From positions 1 to 64,000 of the forward strand of contig JAJZSY010000013.1 in NCBI GenBank assembly GCA_021849425.1: a stretch of 64,000 nucleotides of DNA, read 5' to 3'. This document shows positions 42,187-51,638 of this stretch, piece by piece. Origin of the DNA: Pseudomonadota bacterium. Lineage in GTDB: Bacteria > Pseudomonadota > Alphaproteobacteria > Acetobacterales > Acetobacteraceae. Under the pieces are notes generated by a model. It saw nothing but the letters and a program-made list of their open reading frames with translations. It did no database searches and was not told the DNA's origin. Within the stretch, counting starts at the first letter, position 1. Each line of letters opens with the position of its first letter. The translations under genes and the position numbers were made by a program.

Positions 42187-42447
42187 ATGGGGTTCGATTC
42201 TCCGGTCCACTGGCTCATCGTCATCGCCGTGATCGCGCTGCTGTTCGGCGGATCGCGCGTCGGCAACCTGATGGGCGAGCTTGGCAAGGGCATCAAGTCG
42301 TTCAAGCAGAACATGAGCGATGCCGGGACGACCGGACCCGCGGCGGCCGACAAGGCCGAAACGGGCAGGCAGGGCCAGATTTCGGGTCAGGCGGACGCGC
42401 CCGATGCCACCCGCGTCGACGATACCGCAAACAACGCCCATCGCTGA
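42187..42447 (+). CDS. tatA: TatA, Sec-independent translocase subunit, copy 2
   Basis: 86 residues, closely similar to the preceding tat[35 protein letters not shown]. The tail differs, being longer and richer in Asp/Ala/Thr. The ATG at 42187 gives the correct TatA N-terminus. Two adjacent TatA proteins could form mixed complexes or act on different substrates; E. coli has TatA and TatE but far apart. The mtnB gene begins 15 bp downstream, so the second copy may be on the salvage operon's transcript. Confidence 0.9.
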   Translation: MGFDSPVHWLIVIAVIALLFGGSRVGNLMGELGKGIKSFKQNMSDAGTTGPAAADKAETGRQGQISGQADAPDATRVDDTANNAHR

Positions 42448-42462
42448 GCCGGGCCGGGGCGA

Positions 42463-43104
42463 ATGACCGCAATGCCATCCGCCAGCCAAGCGGACGCCGG
42501 GTCGGCCTTGGCGTCGCGTGCCGGCGAACTCGTCGCCATCGGCGCCCGCATGGACGGGAAAGGGTGGGTTCCGGCCTCGGCAGGCAATCTTTCCGCGCGC
42601 CTCGATGGCGAGCGGATCGCCATCACCCGCAGCGGCGTTCACAAGGGCCGGCTTGCGAGCGGCGATATCATCGAGGTCGGGATGGACGGGGCGGCGCTCC
42701 GCGCGGGCGACCGTCCGAGCGCGGAAACCCTCCTTCATTGCCAGATTTACCAGCAGTTTCCGGCCGCTGGCGCGGTGCTGCACGGCCATTCGGTGGCCGC
42801 GACCGCGCTGTCGCTGATCGACGGGGCGCCGCTGATCCACCTGGAGGGCTATGAGATCCTGAAGGCGTTTCCGGGGATTGAAACGCATCGGGCGACGGCC
42901 GCGCTGCCGGTATTCGAGAACGATCAGGACATGCGGCGGCTGGCGGCGACGATCGCCCCCGCGCTGCGGGCGGCGCCGATCGGGTATGTCCTGCGCGGCC
43001 ATGGCGTCTATGCCTGGGGCGAGGACGTCGAGCGCAGTTTCTGGCGCCTCGAGGCGCTGGAATTCCTGCTGTCGTGTGAATGCGAACGGAGACGGATCAG
43101 ATGA
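42463..43104 (+). CDS. mtnB: methylthioribulose-1-phosphate dehydratase
   Basis: 213 residues of the class II aldolase/fuculose-phosphate family. Zinc-binding His107 and His109 sit in AVLHGHSVAAT, with a third His in VLRGHGVYAWG; acidic Glu88 (SAETLLHC) lies in the active site. It removes water from methylthioribulose-1-phosphate in methionine salvage. Start ATG 42463; it overlaps mtnD by four bases (ATGA). Order mtnB-mtnD-mtnC is usual; mtnA and mtnK are not in the window. Confidence 0.9.
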   Translation: MTAMPSASQADAGSALASRAGELVAIGARMDGKGWVPASAGNLSARLDGERIAITRSGVHKGRLASGDIIEVGMDGAALRAGDRPSAETLLHCQIYQQFPAAGAVLHGHSVAATALSLIDGAPLIHLEGYEILKAFPGIETHRATAALPVFENDQDMRRLAATIAPALRAAPIGYVLRGHGVYAWGEDVERSFWRLEALEFLLSCECERRRIR

Positions 43105-43643
43105 GCACGCTGAAAATCTTCAATGAAGCCGATGCCGGGACGCCGCTGGTCGTCACCTCGGACGCGGCCGAGATCGCGTCCGAACTCAAGGCGATCGGCG
43201 TGCGGTTCGAGCGCTGGGAAAGCCCGGTCGTGCTGGCGCCGGAGGCCGCGCCCGAGGAGATCCTGCACGCCTATCGCCCTTATCTCGATCGGCTGATGGG
43301 AGAGACCGGGGCGGGGTCGGCGGATGTCATCAAGATGACGCCGGACCATCCCCAGGCGGCGGCGCTGCGCGACAAGTTCCTCAGCGAGCATATCCATACC
43401 GAGGATGAGGTCCGGTTTTTCGTGCGCGGTTCCGGCCATTTCGTCATGCATCTCGACGGGCGCGTCTACGACGCGCATTGCGCCGAGGGCGATCTGATCT
43501 CGGTGCCGGCGAATACGCGGCACTGGTTCGACGCGGGGTCGGCTCCGGATTTCATCGCGTTGCGGATCTTCACGGATACATCGGGCTGGGTGGCGCATTT
43601 TACCGGCGACGAGATCAGCGCGCGCTTCCCGGTCGCGGCCTGA
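43101..43643 (+). CDS. mtnD: acireductone dioxygenase
   Basis: 180 residues, cupin fold. Metal ligands His97, His99 and Glu103 (SEHIHTEDEVRFF) and His141 (ANTRHWFDAG) correspond exactly to those of Klebsiella acireductone dioxygenase. It splits acireductone with oxygen to the methionine precursor ketoacid plus formate (Fe form), or to CO and other products (Ni form). It is translationally coupled to mtnB by a 4-base overlap and 15 bp upstream of mtnC. Confidence 0.93.
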   Translation: MSTLKIFNEADAGTPLVVTSDAAEIASELKAIGVRFERWESPVVLAPEAAPEEILHAYRPYLDRLMGETGAGSADVIKMTPDHPQAAALRDKFLSEHIHTEDEVRFFVRGSGHFVMHLDGRVYDAHCAEGDLISVPANTRHWFDAGSAPDFIALRIFTDTSGWVAHFTGDEISARFPVAA

Positions 43644-43658
43644 GCCGGTCGATCGGTC

Positions 43659-44357
43659 GTGACCGTCAGACCCGAACTGCTGCTTCTCGATATCGAGGGG
43701 ACGATCGCGCCGATCAGCTTCGTGCACGACGTGCTGTTTCCCTATGCGCGCGACCGGCTCGCCGGCTTCGTCTCGGCGCATGCCGGCGAGGCGGATATCG
43801 CGGCGGCGCTCGCCGAACTCGACACGATCGCCCCTGGCGCGCCGCCGGTGGCGACGCTGCTCGAACTGATGGATCGCGACGCCAAGATCGGGCCGCTCAA
43901 GCTCATCCAGGGGCGAATCTGGGCTGAAGGCTTCGCCGCCGGCGAGCTGACGGGCCGGCTCTACCCGGACGTGGCGCCGGCATTGCGGGCGTGGCGGGCG
44001 GGCGGCTTGCGGCTCGCCATCTACTCGTCCGGATCGGAGGAGGCCCAGCGCCTTCTGCTTCGCCATACGGCGGACGGGGATCTGACGGGGTTGTTCGACC
44101 AGTTTTTCGATACCCGGGTCGGCGGCAAGCGGGACGCCGCGAGCTATGCGGCGATCGCCCGCGCGCTGGGGCTCGCGCCGGCGCAGGTGCTGTTTCTGTC
44201 CGACGTCGCGGCCGAACTCGCCGCCGCCGCGGCCGCGGGGCTGAAGACCACGCAGATCGTGCGCGCCGAGGATCAGACGATCGCCTCCCCCGATCATCCG
44301 ACGGCACCCGATATCGCCGCGGTCATGGCGTCTCTCGGCTGTAGCGATCTCGTCTAG
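43659..44357 (+). CDS. mtnC: acireductone synthase (2,3-diketo-5-methylthiopentyl-1-phosphate enolase/phosphatase)
   Basis: 232 residues of the HAD superfamily: motif I LLLLDIEGTIAP (Asp11, Glu13), motif II IYSSGSEEAQ and the later VLFLSDVAAEL motif. MtnC enolises and dephosphorylates the dehydratase product to acireductone. The start is GTG at 43659. As the third gene of mtnBDC it produces the substrate of mtnD. Lnt begins 12 bp downstream. Confidence 0.93.
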   Translation: MTVRPELLLLDIEGTIAPISFVHDVLFPYARDRLAGFVSAHAGEADIAAALAELDTIAPGAPPVATLLELMDRDAKIGPLKLIQGRIWAEGFAAGELTGRLYPDVAPALRAWRAGGLRLAIYSSGSEEAQRLLLRHTADGDLTGLFDQFFDTRVGGKRDAASYAAIARALGLAPAQVLFLSDVAAELAAAAAAGLKTTQIVRAEDQTIASPDHPTAPDIAAVMASLGCSDLV

Positions 44358-44369
44358 GAACCATCGGAC

Positions 44370-45899
44370 ATGACCTCCATCGACCGACTTGCCGCCCGCG
44401 TGCCGGCACGGCTGCGCGGCGATGCCTGGCAGTGTTTCGCGCTGGGCCTGCTCGCCGCAATCGCGTTGCCGCCGTTCCATCTGCTGCCGGTGCTGTGGTT
44501 CGTGGTGCCAGCACTGCTGGCGCGGCTCGCGCGGGCGGGCGGATGGCGCCGAGCCGCGTGGCTCGGCTGGTGTTTCGGGGTCGGCTTCAACCTGCTGGGA
44601 CTGTTCTGGGTGACCGAGCCGATGCTCATCATGGCGTCGGATTTCTGGTGGGCGATACCGATCGCGGCGCCGGCAATCGCCGTCGCCACGGCGGTTTACA
44701 TGATCCTGCCGGCTCTCGCGGTCTTCGCCGTTCGCCCCCGCAATCGGGCGGGGCGATTGTCCGCCGTGCTGCTGTTCGCCGGCGCGCTGGTGCTGTCGAA
44801 CCTTGCCCAGGAATTCCTCGTCACGGGGTTCCCGTGGAATTACTGGGGGGCCGACTGGGCGTTTTCCGGTCATCTCGGCCTCGCGATGATCCAGCCGGCG
44901 GCGATTGGCGGCATTTTCCTTCTGACCCTGCTGACGGCGATCGCCGCGGGGCTGCCATATGTCGGCCGGGCGGGCTGGATCGGCAGCGCCGTGCTGGTCG
45001 CGGCATGGGCGGGTTATGGAGTCGCGCGCACGGCCGCGGGCCCCGCCCCGGCGAGCCGCTATACCGTCGCGCTGCTCCAGCCCGATTTCGCCGTGCCGGG
45101 CAGTTTCACCCAGCCCGCGCTGCAGGCGCGCTGGCGGCGCGATCTTGCTCTGACCCGCGAGGCCCTGGCCAAGGCGGGCAAGGGGGATGACATCGTTGTC
45201 TGGCCCGAGACGGCGAGCCCGGCGCTGCTCCAGACCGATGCCGCCGCCCGCGCCGCGATCGCCGCGATCGCCGGCGACACGCCCGTGCTCGCCGGCTCGT
45301 TCCGCCTCGCGGCCGACGGGAGCATGCGCAATTCGCTGGTCGCCGTGAAGGGGAGTGGCCCGGCCGTTGCCTGGTACGACAAATGGAAGCTTGTTCCGTT
45401 CGGCGAATACACGCCGGGCTGGTTGCCGCTGAAGGTGACGCCGGGCGGCGGGTTCACGCCCGGCCCCGGCCCGCGAACACTGCATGTGCCGGGCGTTCCG
45501 CCGGTGGGGCCGATGATATGTTACGAATCGATCTTCGCGGGGCTGATCGTCGACCCGCGCGATCGCCCGGCGTGGTTGTTGAACGTCAGCGACAATGCGT
45601 GGTTCGGCGACACGACGGGCCCCTATCAGGATTTCGCCACGACCCGGCTGCGCGCCGTGGAAGAGGGATTGCCGCTCGTTGTCGATACCAATTCCGGAAT
45701 TTCCGCGGTCATCGGCCCGCATGGCCGGGTCGACGCAACATTGGGGCTCGATCGCGCGGGGGTTCTGGTTGATAAACTTCCAGTTGCGCTGCCGCCGACG
45801 CCGTTCGGTCGTTTCGGCATCACAATGGCGGGAATCCTGGGCTTTTACACGCTTGTTCTGGGGCTGGTTTGTCTGATCGTATCGATCACCGTGACATGA
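44370..45899 (+). CDS. lnt: apolipoprotein N-acyltransferase
   Basis: 509 residues with several N-terminal membrane helices and a periplasmic nitrilase-like domain. The catalytic Glu-Lys-Cys triad is evident in VVWPETASP, YDKWKLVPFGEYTPGW and MICYESIFAG. Lnt adds the third acyl chain to the N-terminal Cys of lipoproteins. It is located directly after mtnC; the link is probably only operonic. Nothing unusual is seen. Confidence 0.94.
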   Translation: MTSIDRLAARVPARLRGDAWQCFALGLLAAIALPPFHLLPVLWFVVPALLARLARAGGWRRAAWLGWCFGVGFNLLGLFWVTEPMLIMASDFWWAIPIAAPAIAVATAVYMILPALAVFAVRPRNRAGRLSAVLLFAGALVLSNLAQEFLVTGFPWNYWGADWAFSGHLGLAMIQPAAIGGIFLLTLLTAIAAGLPYVGRAGWIGSAVLVAAWAGYGVARTAAGPAPASRYTVALLQPDFAVPGSFTQPALQARWRRDLALTREALAKAGKGDDIVVWPETASPALLQTDAAARAAIAAIAGDTPVLAGSFRLAADGSMRNSLVAVKGSGPAVAWYDKWKLVPFGEYTPGWLPLKVTPGGGFTPGPGPRTLHVPGVPPVGPMICYESIFAGLIVDPRDRPAWLLNVSDNAWFGDTTGPYQDFATTRLRAVEEGLPLVVDTNSGISAVIGPHGRVDATLGLDRAGVLVDKLPVALPPTPFGRFGITMAGILGFYTLVLGLVCLIVSITVT

Positions 45900-46199
45900 G
45901 ACGGGGCTGGTCTCATTGTCTTAAAAATAATTCAAGCTTGTGTATTTGAGGCGCGGTCACTATTGTAGATAGTGGTTGATGGTTGGTGGTGCCGACCTCT
46001 GGTAGCGAGGTCCAGCCATCTAGATATTTTCTTAATTTTTGTATCTTAACCGGTTTTGAAGCTTGTGCAGGCATGATGTTTTTCTCGCGGTGGGCTATCG
46101 GAACGGCCGATGCGAAACAGACAGGCGTCATCCTCATATCCCCGGCGGCGTGGTTCGTGGCCGTTTGCGGGGCCGGTTGGTGTCGCTGAGGAATAGGAA
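45900..46199. other. AT-rich intergenic region with two short hairpins
   Basis: Three hundred bases between lnt and the XRE regulator gene, clearly AT-rich. Two short inverted repeats stand out: CACTAT/ATAGTG around 45959-45975 and GACCTC/GAGGTC around 46000-46018. A promoter for the regulator, and perhaps an untranslated leader, probably sits here. No RNA family or gene was recognised. Confidence 0.5.
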
Positions 46200-46685
46200 A
46201 TGAGTTCAAACGGTGGTGATACCAGTGACCGCAGTGAGCGGGATGGCCGGCCCAGCCCGATCGACGTGCATGTCGGCTCCCGGATTCGGCTGCGGCGGAC
46301 GCTGCTCGGCATGTCGCAGGAAAAGCTGGGTGACGCGCTGGGGCTGACGTTCCAGCAGGTGCAGAAATACGAGCGCGGGGTGAACCGGGTGGGCGCGTCC
46401 CGCCTGTTCGACATTTCCCGCGTTCTGGATGTGCCGATCAGCTTCTTCTTCGACGACATGCCGGAGGGGATGAACGAGATGCCGATGTCCGGCCCGCGCG
46501 GCCGCAGCAACGGCCTGTCCGAGGCTCAGGAGCCGTTCGGCATCGGGCTCGACGACCAGATGACCAAGCGGGAGACGCTGGAGCTGGTGCGCGCCTATTA
46601 CCGGATCACCGAGCCCACGGTGCGCAAGCGCATGTTCGACCTGATCAAGTCGCTCGCGCCGGCCGATTCCTTTCCGACGGAATAA
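46200..46685 (+). CDS. XRE-family transcriptional regulator
   Basis: 161 residues. A Cro/C1-type HTH spans about residues 27-85 (GSRIRLRRTLLGMSQEKLGDALGLTFQQVQKYERGVNRVGASRLFDISRVLDVPISFFFDD), followed by a short acidic linker and a helical C-terminal domain (MTKRETLELVRAYYRITEPTVRKRMFDL). Many alphaproteobacteria carry this small HTH protein, often as a general regulator of envelope or metabolism genes. The ATG has AGGAATAGG upstream. Confidence 0.9.
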   Translation: MSSNGGDTSDRSERDGRPSPIDVHVGSRIRLRRTLLGMSQEKLGDALGLTFQQVQKYERGVNRVGASRLFDISRVLDVPISFFFDDMPEGMNEMPMSGPRGRSNGLSEAQEPFGIGLDDQMTKRETLELVRAYYRITEPTVRKRMFDLIKSLAPADSFPTE

Positions 46686-46749
46686 ACTTGCGGGCGGCGG
46701 TGACGCGTGCGCTTGTGGTTGAGCGAGTCTCCTGGCTACATTACCGTCC

Positions 46750-47421
46750 ATGAGCGCAACGTCCCGCCTTTCGCCGATCATCGCCCCGAGTCTGCTCGCC
46801 GCCGATTTCGGCCGGCTCCGTGAGGAGGTCGCCGCCGTCGAGCGCGGCGGCGCGCACTGGCTGCATCTTGACGTGATGGACGGCCACTTCGTGCCGAATA
46901 TCAGTTTCGGCGCGCTGGTGCTGAAGGCGTTGCGGCCGCATACCCAGCTCGCCTTCGACGTTCATCTGATGATCGCGCCGGCCGATCCCTATCTCGCGGA
47001 TTTCGCGAAGGCCGGCGCCGATCATGTGAGCGTTCATGTCGAGGCGGGGCCCCATCTGCATCGCTCGCTGCAGACGATCCGCGATCTCGGTCTCAAGGCC
47101 GGGGTCGCCATCAACCCGGCGACGCCGGCCGAATCGGTGCGGCATGTGCTGGATCTCGTCGACATCATCAATGTCATGACCGTCAATCCAGGATTCGGCG
47201 GCCAGTCCTTCCTCGACAGCCAGTTGTCCAAGATCGCCGAACTCCGCCGCATGATCACGGAGACCGGACGCGAGATCCGCATCGAGACCGATGGCGGCAT
47301 CGACCCGGCATCCGCCCCGCGTGCCCTGAACGCCGGGGCGGACGTGCTGATCGCCGGCAGCGCGATCTTCGGCAAGCCGGACTACGCGGCCGCGATCGCG
47401 GCTTTGAGGGCGAGCGGTTGA
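46750..47421 (+). CDS. rpe: ribulose-phosphate 3-epimerase
   Basis: 223 residues of the TIM-barrel epimerase family. Metal and substrate motifs are clear: APSLLAADF, HLDVMDGHFVPN, VHLMI, NVMTVNPGFGGQSF and ETDGGIDPASA. It interconverts ribulose-5-phosphate and xylulose-5-phosphate in the pentose phosphate and Calvin cycles. The heparinase gene follows 10 bp later, suggesting one transcript that also reaches galE, the glycosyltransferase, creA and purH. Confidence 0.96.
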   Translation: MSATSRLSPIIAPSLLAADFGRLREEVAAVERGGAHWLHLDVMDGHFVPNISFGALVLKALRPHTQLAFDVHLMIAPADPYLADFAKAGADHVSVHVEAGPHLHRSLQTIRDLGLKAGVAINPATPAESVRHVLDLVDIINVMTVNPGFGGQSFLDSQLSKIAELRRMITETGREIRIETDGGIDPASAPRALNAGADVLIAGSAIFGKPDYAAAIAALRASG

Positions 47422-47431
47422 AGCGGAGGGA

Positions 47432-49009
47432 ATGATGCGCGGCGCGAGACAGTGGGTTGCCCGGCTCGCGACCTTGCGTGGTGGCAACGTGCCCGACGCT
47501 CCCTCGGTCGCGCTGCGCGATCCCTGGCCCGGCGAACCGGCTCGCGGCGCGCGCATCATCAAGGGGGAAATCGAATACCAGAATGTGGTGCGGCCGCTCC
47601 GCCCCGGACTGTTTCACGAGAATGACGGCTCGCCGGTGTTTGTCGCCCATATCCAGGGGTTCACCTGGCTGCGCGACCTGCGGGCGCTGGGGACCGACGC
47701 GGCGCGCACCCGGGCGCGGGCGCTCGTTGCCGACTGGATCCGCTGTGAGGCCCTGCCGCCGCTGGCGGAGGCGCCGGAGGTCGCCGGCGCGCGGATCGCC
47801 GCGTGGCTCGGCCATTACGATTTCTTCGCCGCCTCGGCCGACGACGATTTCCGCCAGATATTGATGTCCCGCCTGGTGGCGGAGTCGCGGATGCTGTCGG
47901 CGAACCTGCCGGCGGAGGCGCGCGACGCGAGAGCCTTCACCGCGATCAAGGGATTGATCGCCGCGGCGGTGGCGCTGCCGGAGCATGGCGGCTTCATGCA
48001 GCGGGCGCTGCGCTTCCTCGTGCCGGAAGTCGAACGCCAGATTCTTCCCGACGGGTCTCATGTCGAGCGGAGCCCGGCGGTTCATTTCGCGGTGCTGCAG
48101 GATCTGACCGAAATTCGCGCATTGCTGCAACTCGCCCGGGCCGAGGTGCCGCCGCAATTGCCCGGCGCCATCGAGCGGCTGGCCATCGGGTTGCGCGCCT
48201 TGCGGCATGGCGATGGCGGCCTCGCCCTGTTCAACGGCACCAGCGAGGACTGGCCGAACCTGATCGACCTGGTGCTGAGCCAGGCGGGGCGCACCGGGCG
48301 AAGCGCGTCGGCCCTGACGGGGGCGGGGTTCCACCGGCTTGCCGCCGGCCGGTCGCTCGTGGTTGTCGATGCCGGGCCGCCGCCGGGCCCGGGAGTCGAC
48401 CGTTTCGCTCATGCGGGAACCCTGTCGTTCGAATTTTCCGTCGGGCGTGACCGGCTGATCGTGAATTGCGGCGCCGCTCCGGCCGCATCGAGCGGCTGGC
48501 GCGATGCGCTGCGCAACACCGCCGCCCATTCCACCCTCGTCGTCGCCGATGTGTCCTCGTCGGAACTGGTCGAGCAGGGGCTCGGGCGGCGTCCCGCCCA
48601 TGTCGAGGTGCAGCGCCAGGAGGCGAATGGCGCGCACTGGATCGAAGCCAGTCACGATGGCTGGCGGAAGGTGCTGGGCGTCGTGCATCGCCGCCGTCTT
48701 TATCTCGCCGAGAGCGGCGACGACCTGCGCGGCGAGGACAGTATCGAGGCGGACCAGCCGCAGCCGTTCACGCTGCGGTTTCATCTGCATCCGAACGTCA
48801 CCGCGAGCCTCCAGCAGGATGGGGAAGGGGCGCTGCTCCGCCTCGCCTCGGGGCAGGGGTGGCGGTTGCGCGCGGGCGGCGCGACGATGAGCATCGAGGA
48901 AAGCATCTATTTCGGCGGGCCGGAGCCGCGCCGCGCGGAACAGATCGTGCTGACCGGAACGCCCGATGGTCCGCAGCAGGTGAAATGGGCATTGACCAGG
49001 ATGGGTTGA
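47432..49009 (+). CDS. heparinase II/III family protein
   Basis: 525 residues with the two parts expected: an alpha/alpha-toroid N-terminal half and a beta-sandwich C-terminal half carrying DGSHVERSPAVHFAVLQDL, HAGTLSFEFSVG and NTAAHSTLVVADVS. Members are polysaccharide lyases, or in alphaproteobacteria a conserved protein encoded between rpe and purH. A role in cell-surface or capsular glycan turnover is plausible. No signal peptide is visible. Start ATG 47432 or 47435. Confidence 0.85.
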   Translation: MMRGARQWVARLATLRGGNVPDAPSVALRDPWPGEPARGARIIKGEIEYQNVVRPLRPGLFHENDGSPVFVAHIQGFTWLRDLRALGTDAARTRARALVADWIRCEALPPLAEAPEVAGARIAAWLGHYDFFAASADDDFRQILMSRLVAESRMLSANLPAEARDARAFTAIKGLIAAAVALPEHGGFMQRALRFLVPEVERQILPDGSHVERSPAVHFAVLQDLTEIRALLQLARAEVPPQLPGAIERLAIGLRALRHGDGGLALFNGTSEDWPNLIDLVLSQAGRTGRSASALTGAGFHRLAAGRSLVVVDAGPPPGPGVDRFAHAGTLSFEFSVGRDRLIVNCGAAPAASSGWRDALRNTAAHSTLVVADVSSSELVEQGLGRRPAHVEVQRQEANGAHWIEASHDGWRKVLGVVHRRRLYLAESGDDLRGEDSIEADQPQPFTLRFHLHPNVTASLQQDGEGALLRLASGQGWRLRAGGATMSIEESIYFGGPEPRRAEQIVLTGTPDGPQQVKWALTRMG

Positions 49010-49013
49010 CCGG

Positions 49014-50012
<999 letters not shown>

Positions 50013-50019
50013 GCCGCAC

Positions 50020-51144
50020 TTGGGTCGCCACGTCGTCTTCCTCATCGGGGAGGACTGGTTTTTCCGCTCGCATTTCCGCGCCCGCGCCCTGGCGGCGCGG
50101 GCGGCAGGCTGGCGCGTCACCATCCTCACCCGCACCGGCGATGCCGCCGCGGCGTTGCGCGCCGAGGGGTTCGAGGTGATCGACGTCGACTTTCGCCGCG
50201 CCCGCCTCAACCCGCTCGCGGAGTTGCGGCTGCTGCGCTCGATCGCGGGCCATTATCGGGCGCTCAAACCCGATCTCGCGCATCATGTCGCGCTGAAGCC
50301 CATTCTTCTGGGCAGTCTTGCCGCCGCGCTCGCGCGCGTTCCGGCCGTCATCAACGCGCCGGTGGGGCAGGGATTCGTCTTCACGTCGACGAGCCTGAAG
50401 GCGCGCCTGCTCCGCCCGGCGGTCAGTCTCGGCCTTCGGCTGGCGATGGGGGGGCGCGGCGCGCTCGGCGTGTTCGAGAATCGGGAGGATCTGACCGCCA
50501 TGACCGCCTCGGGCGCGCTCGGGTCCGACCGGGCGTATCTGATCCGGGGCGCCGGCGTCGACCTCGCTGCGTATCGTCCGCATGCGCCGCCCGCCGGGAC
50601 GGTGCGCATCGTGCTCGGCGCGCGCATGCTGGCGGACAAGGGGGTCAGGGAATTCATCGAGGCCGCGCGGCTTCTGCGTCTGCGCGGCGTCGTTGCCGAA
50701 TGCGTTCTGGCGGGCGGTCCTGATCCGCAGAACCCGGCAAGTCTCGACGAATCGGAGCTGCGGCGCGCCACGGCGGCGACCTGGCTGGGGCCGATCGCCG
50801 ACATGGCCGGCTTGCTGGCCACCTGTCACGTTGCCTGTCTGCCGTCCTATCGCGAGGGGTTGCCGAAATTCCTGCTGGAGGCGATGGCGTCGGGCCTGCC
50901 TTGCGTGGCGACGGATGTCGTCGGCTGCCGGGAGGCGGTGGCGGATGGGCAAAGCGGCGTGCTGGTGCCGCCGCGCGACCCGGTGGCGTTGGCCGATGCG
51001 CTGGAGCGCCTCGTCGCCGACCCTGCGCTGCGGGCCCGCATGGGGGCGGCGGGACGTGCGCGGGCGGAAACCCTGTTCGCCGACGAGGTGGTTTGCGCGG
51101 CGACGCTCGCGGTCTATGAACGCGCCATTCGACACGACGTTTGA
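50020..51144 (+). CDS. glycosyltransferase family 4-like protein
   Basis: 374 residues with the GT-B fold: N-terminal FRSHFRARALAARAAGWRVTILTR, the GT4 C-terminal pocket VRIVLGARMLADKGVREFIEA, and YREGLPKFLLEAMASGLPCVATDVVG, where the glutamate binds the nucleotide sugar. The start is uncertain: TTG at 50020 gives a typical N-terminus; an ATG at 49984 overlaps galE. With galE upstream it probably adds a sugar to a lipid-linked or surface glycan. Confidence 0.85.
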   Translation: MGRHVVFLIGEDWFFRSHFRARALAARAAGWRVTILTRTGDAAAALRAEGFEVIDVDFRRARLNPLAELRLLRSIAGHYRALKPDLAHHVALKPILLGSLAAALARVPAVINAPVGQGFVFTSTSLKARLLRPAVSLGLRLAMGGRGALGVFENREDLTAMTASGALGSDRAYLIRGAGVDLAAYRPHAPPAGTVRIVLGARMLADKGVREFIEAARLLRLRGVVAECVLAGGPDPQNPASLDESELRRATAATWLGPIADMAGLLATCHVACLPSYREGLPKFLLEAMASGLPCVATDVVGCREAVADGQSGVLVPPRDPVALADALERLVADPALRARMGAAGRARAETLFADEVVCAATLAVYERAIRHDV

Positions 51145-51155
51145 CAGGGGATGGC

Positions 51156-51623
51156 ATGATCAGGCGGCTCGCACTTCTCGGCATCATGGCCGGGGCCTGG
51201 GCGCTGGCGGCGGCAACGGCGCGGGCGGAGACGCGGATCGGCGCGGTCTCGACCAATTTCCGGCTGCTCGGCGCGAACGACAAGGTGGTGGTCGAACGGC
51301 TCGACGATCCGAAAATCCCCCAGATCGCCTGCTATGCGAGTTTCGCGAAGACCGGCGGGGTGAAGGGCAGCCTGGGTGTGGCGACCGATCCGTCGCGCTT
51401 CGCCCTTTCCTGTGTCGCCACCGGGCCAATCACGCTGCCGGCCGACCTGCCGGCGAAGCAGCAGATCGCCGCGATCTCGGCCTCCTTCCTGGTCAAGCAT
51501 TTCGACCTCTACCGCCTGGTCGATCCCGATCACAAGGCGGTCGTCTATGTGCTGATCAGCACGAAAATAATTCACGGCTCGCCGGCCAACGCCGTCTCCG
51601 CCGTTCCCGTTTCCGGACACTGA
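51156..51623 (+). CDS. creA: CreA family protein
   Basis: 155 residues with a signal peptide (LALLGIMAGAWALAAATARA) and the CreA core: IGAVSTNFRLLGANDKVVVERLDDPKIPQIACYASFAKTGG and RFALSCVATGP. CreA is a widespread periplasmic protein of unknown role, named for its place beside creBCD in E. coli. Here it sits between a glycosyltransferase and purH. ATG 51156 is chosen over an upstream TTG. Confidence 0.92.
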   Translation: MIRRLALLGIMAGAWALAAATARAETRIGAVSTNFRLLGANDKVVVERLDDPKIPQIACYASFAKTGGVKGSLGVATDPSRFALSCVATGPITLPADLPAKQQIAAISASFLVKHFDLYRLVDPDHKAVVYVLISTKIIHGSPANAVSAVPVSGH

Positions 51624-51638
51624 CAGACGAGGTTTGCC

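Noticed and set aside
45983-46189. Small 68-residue protein in the AT-rich leader
   Set aside because: Weak start, no ribosome-binding site, no conserved motif, and codon use unlike neighbours.
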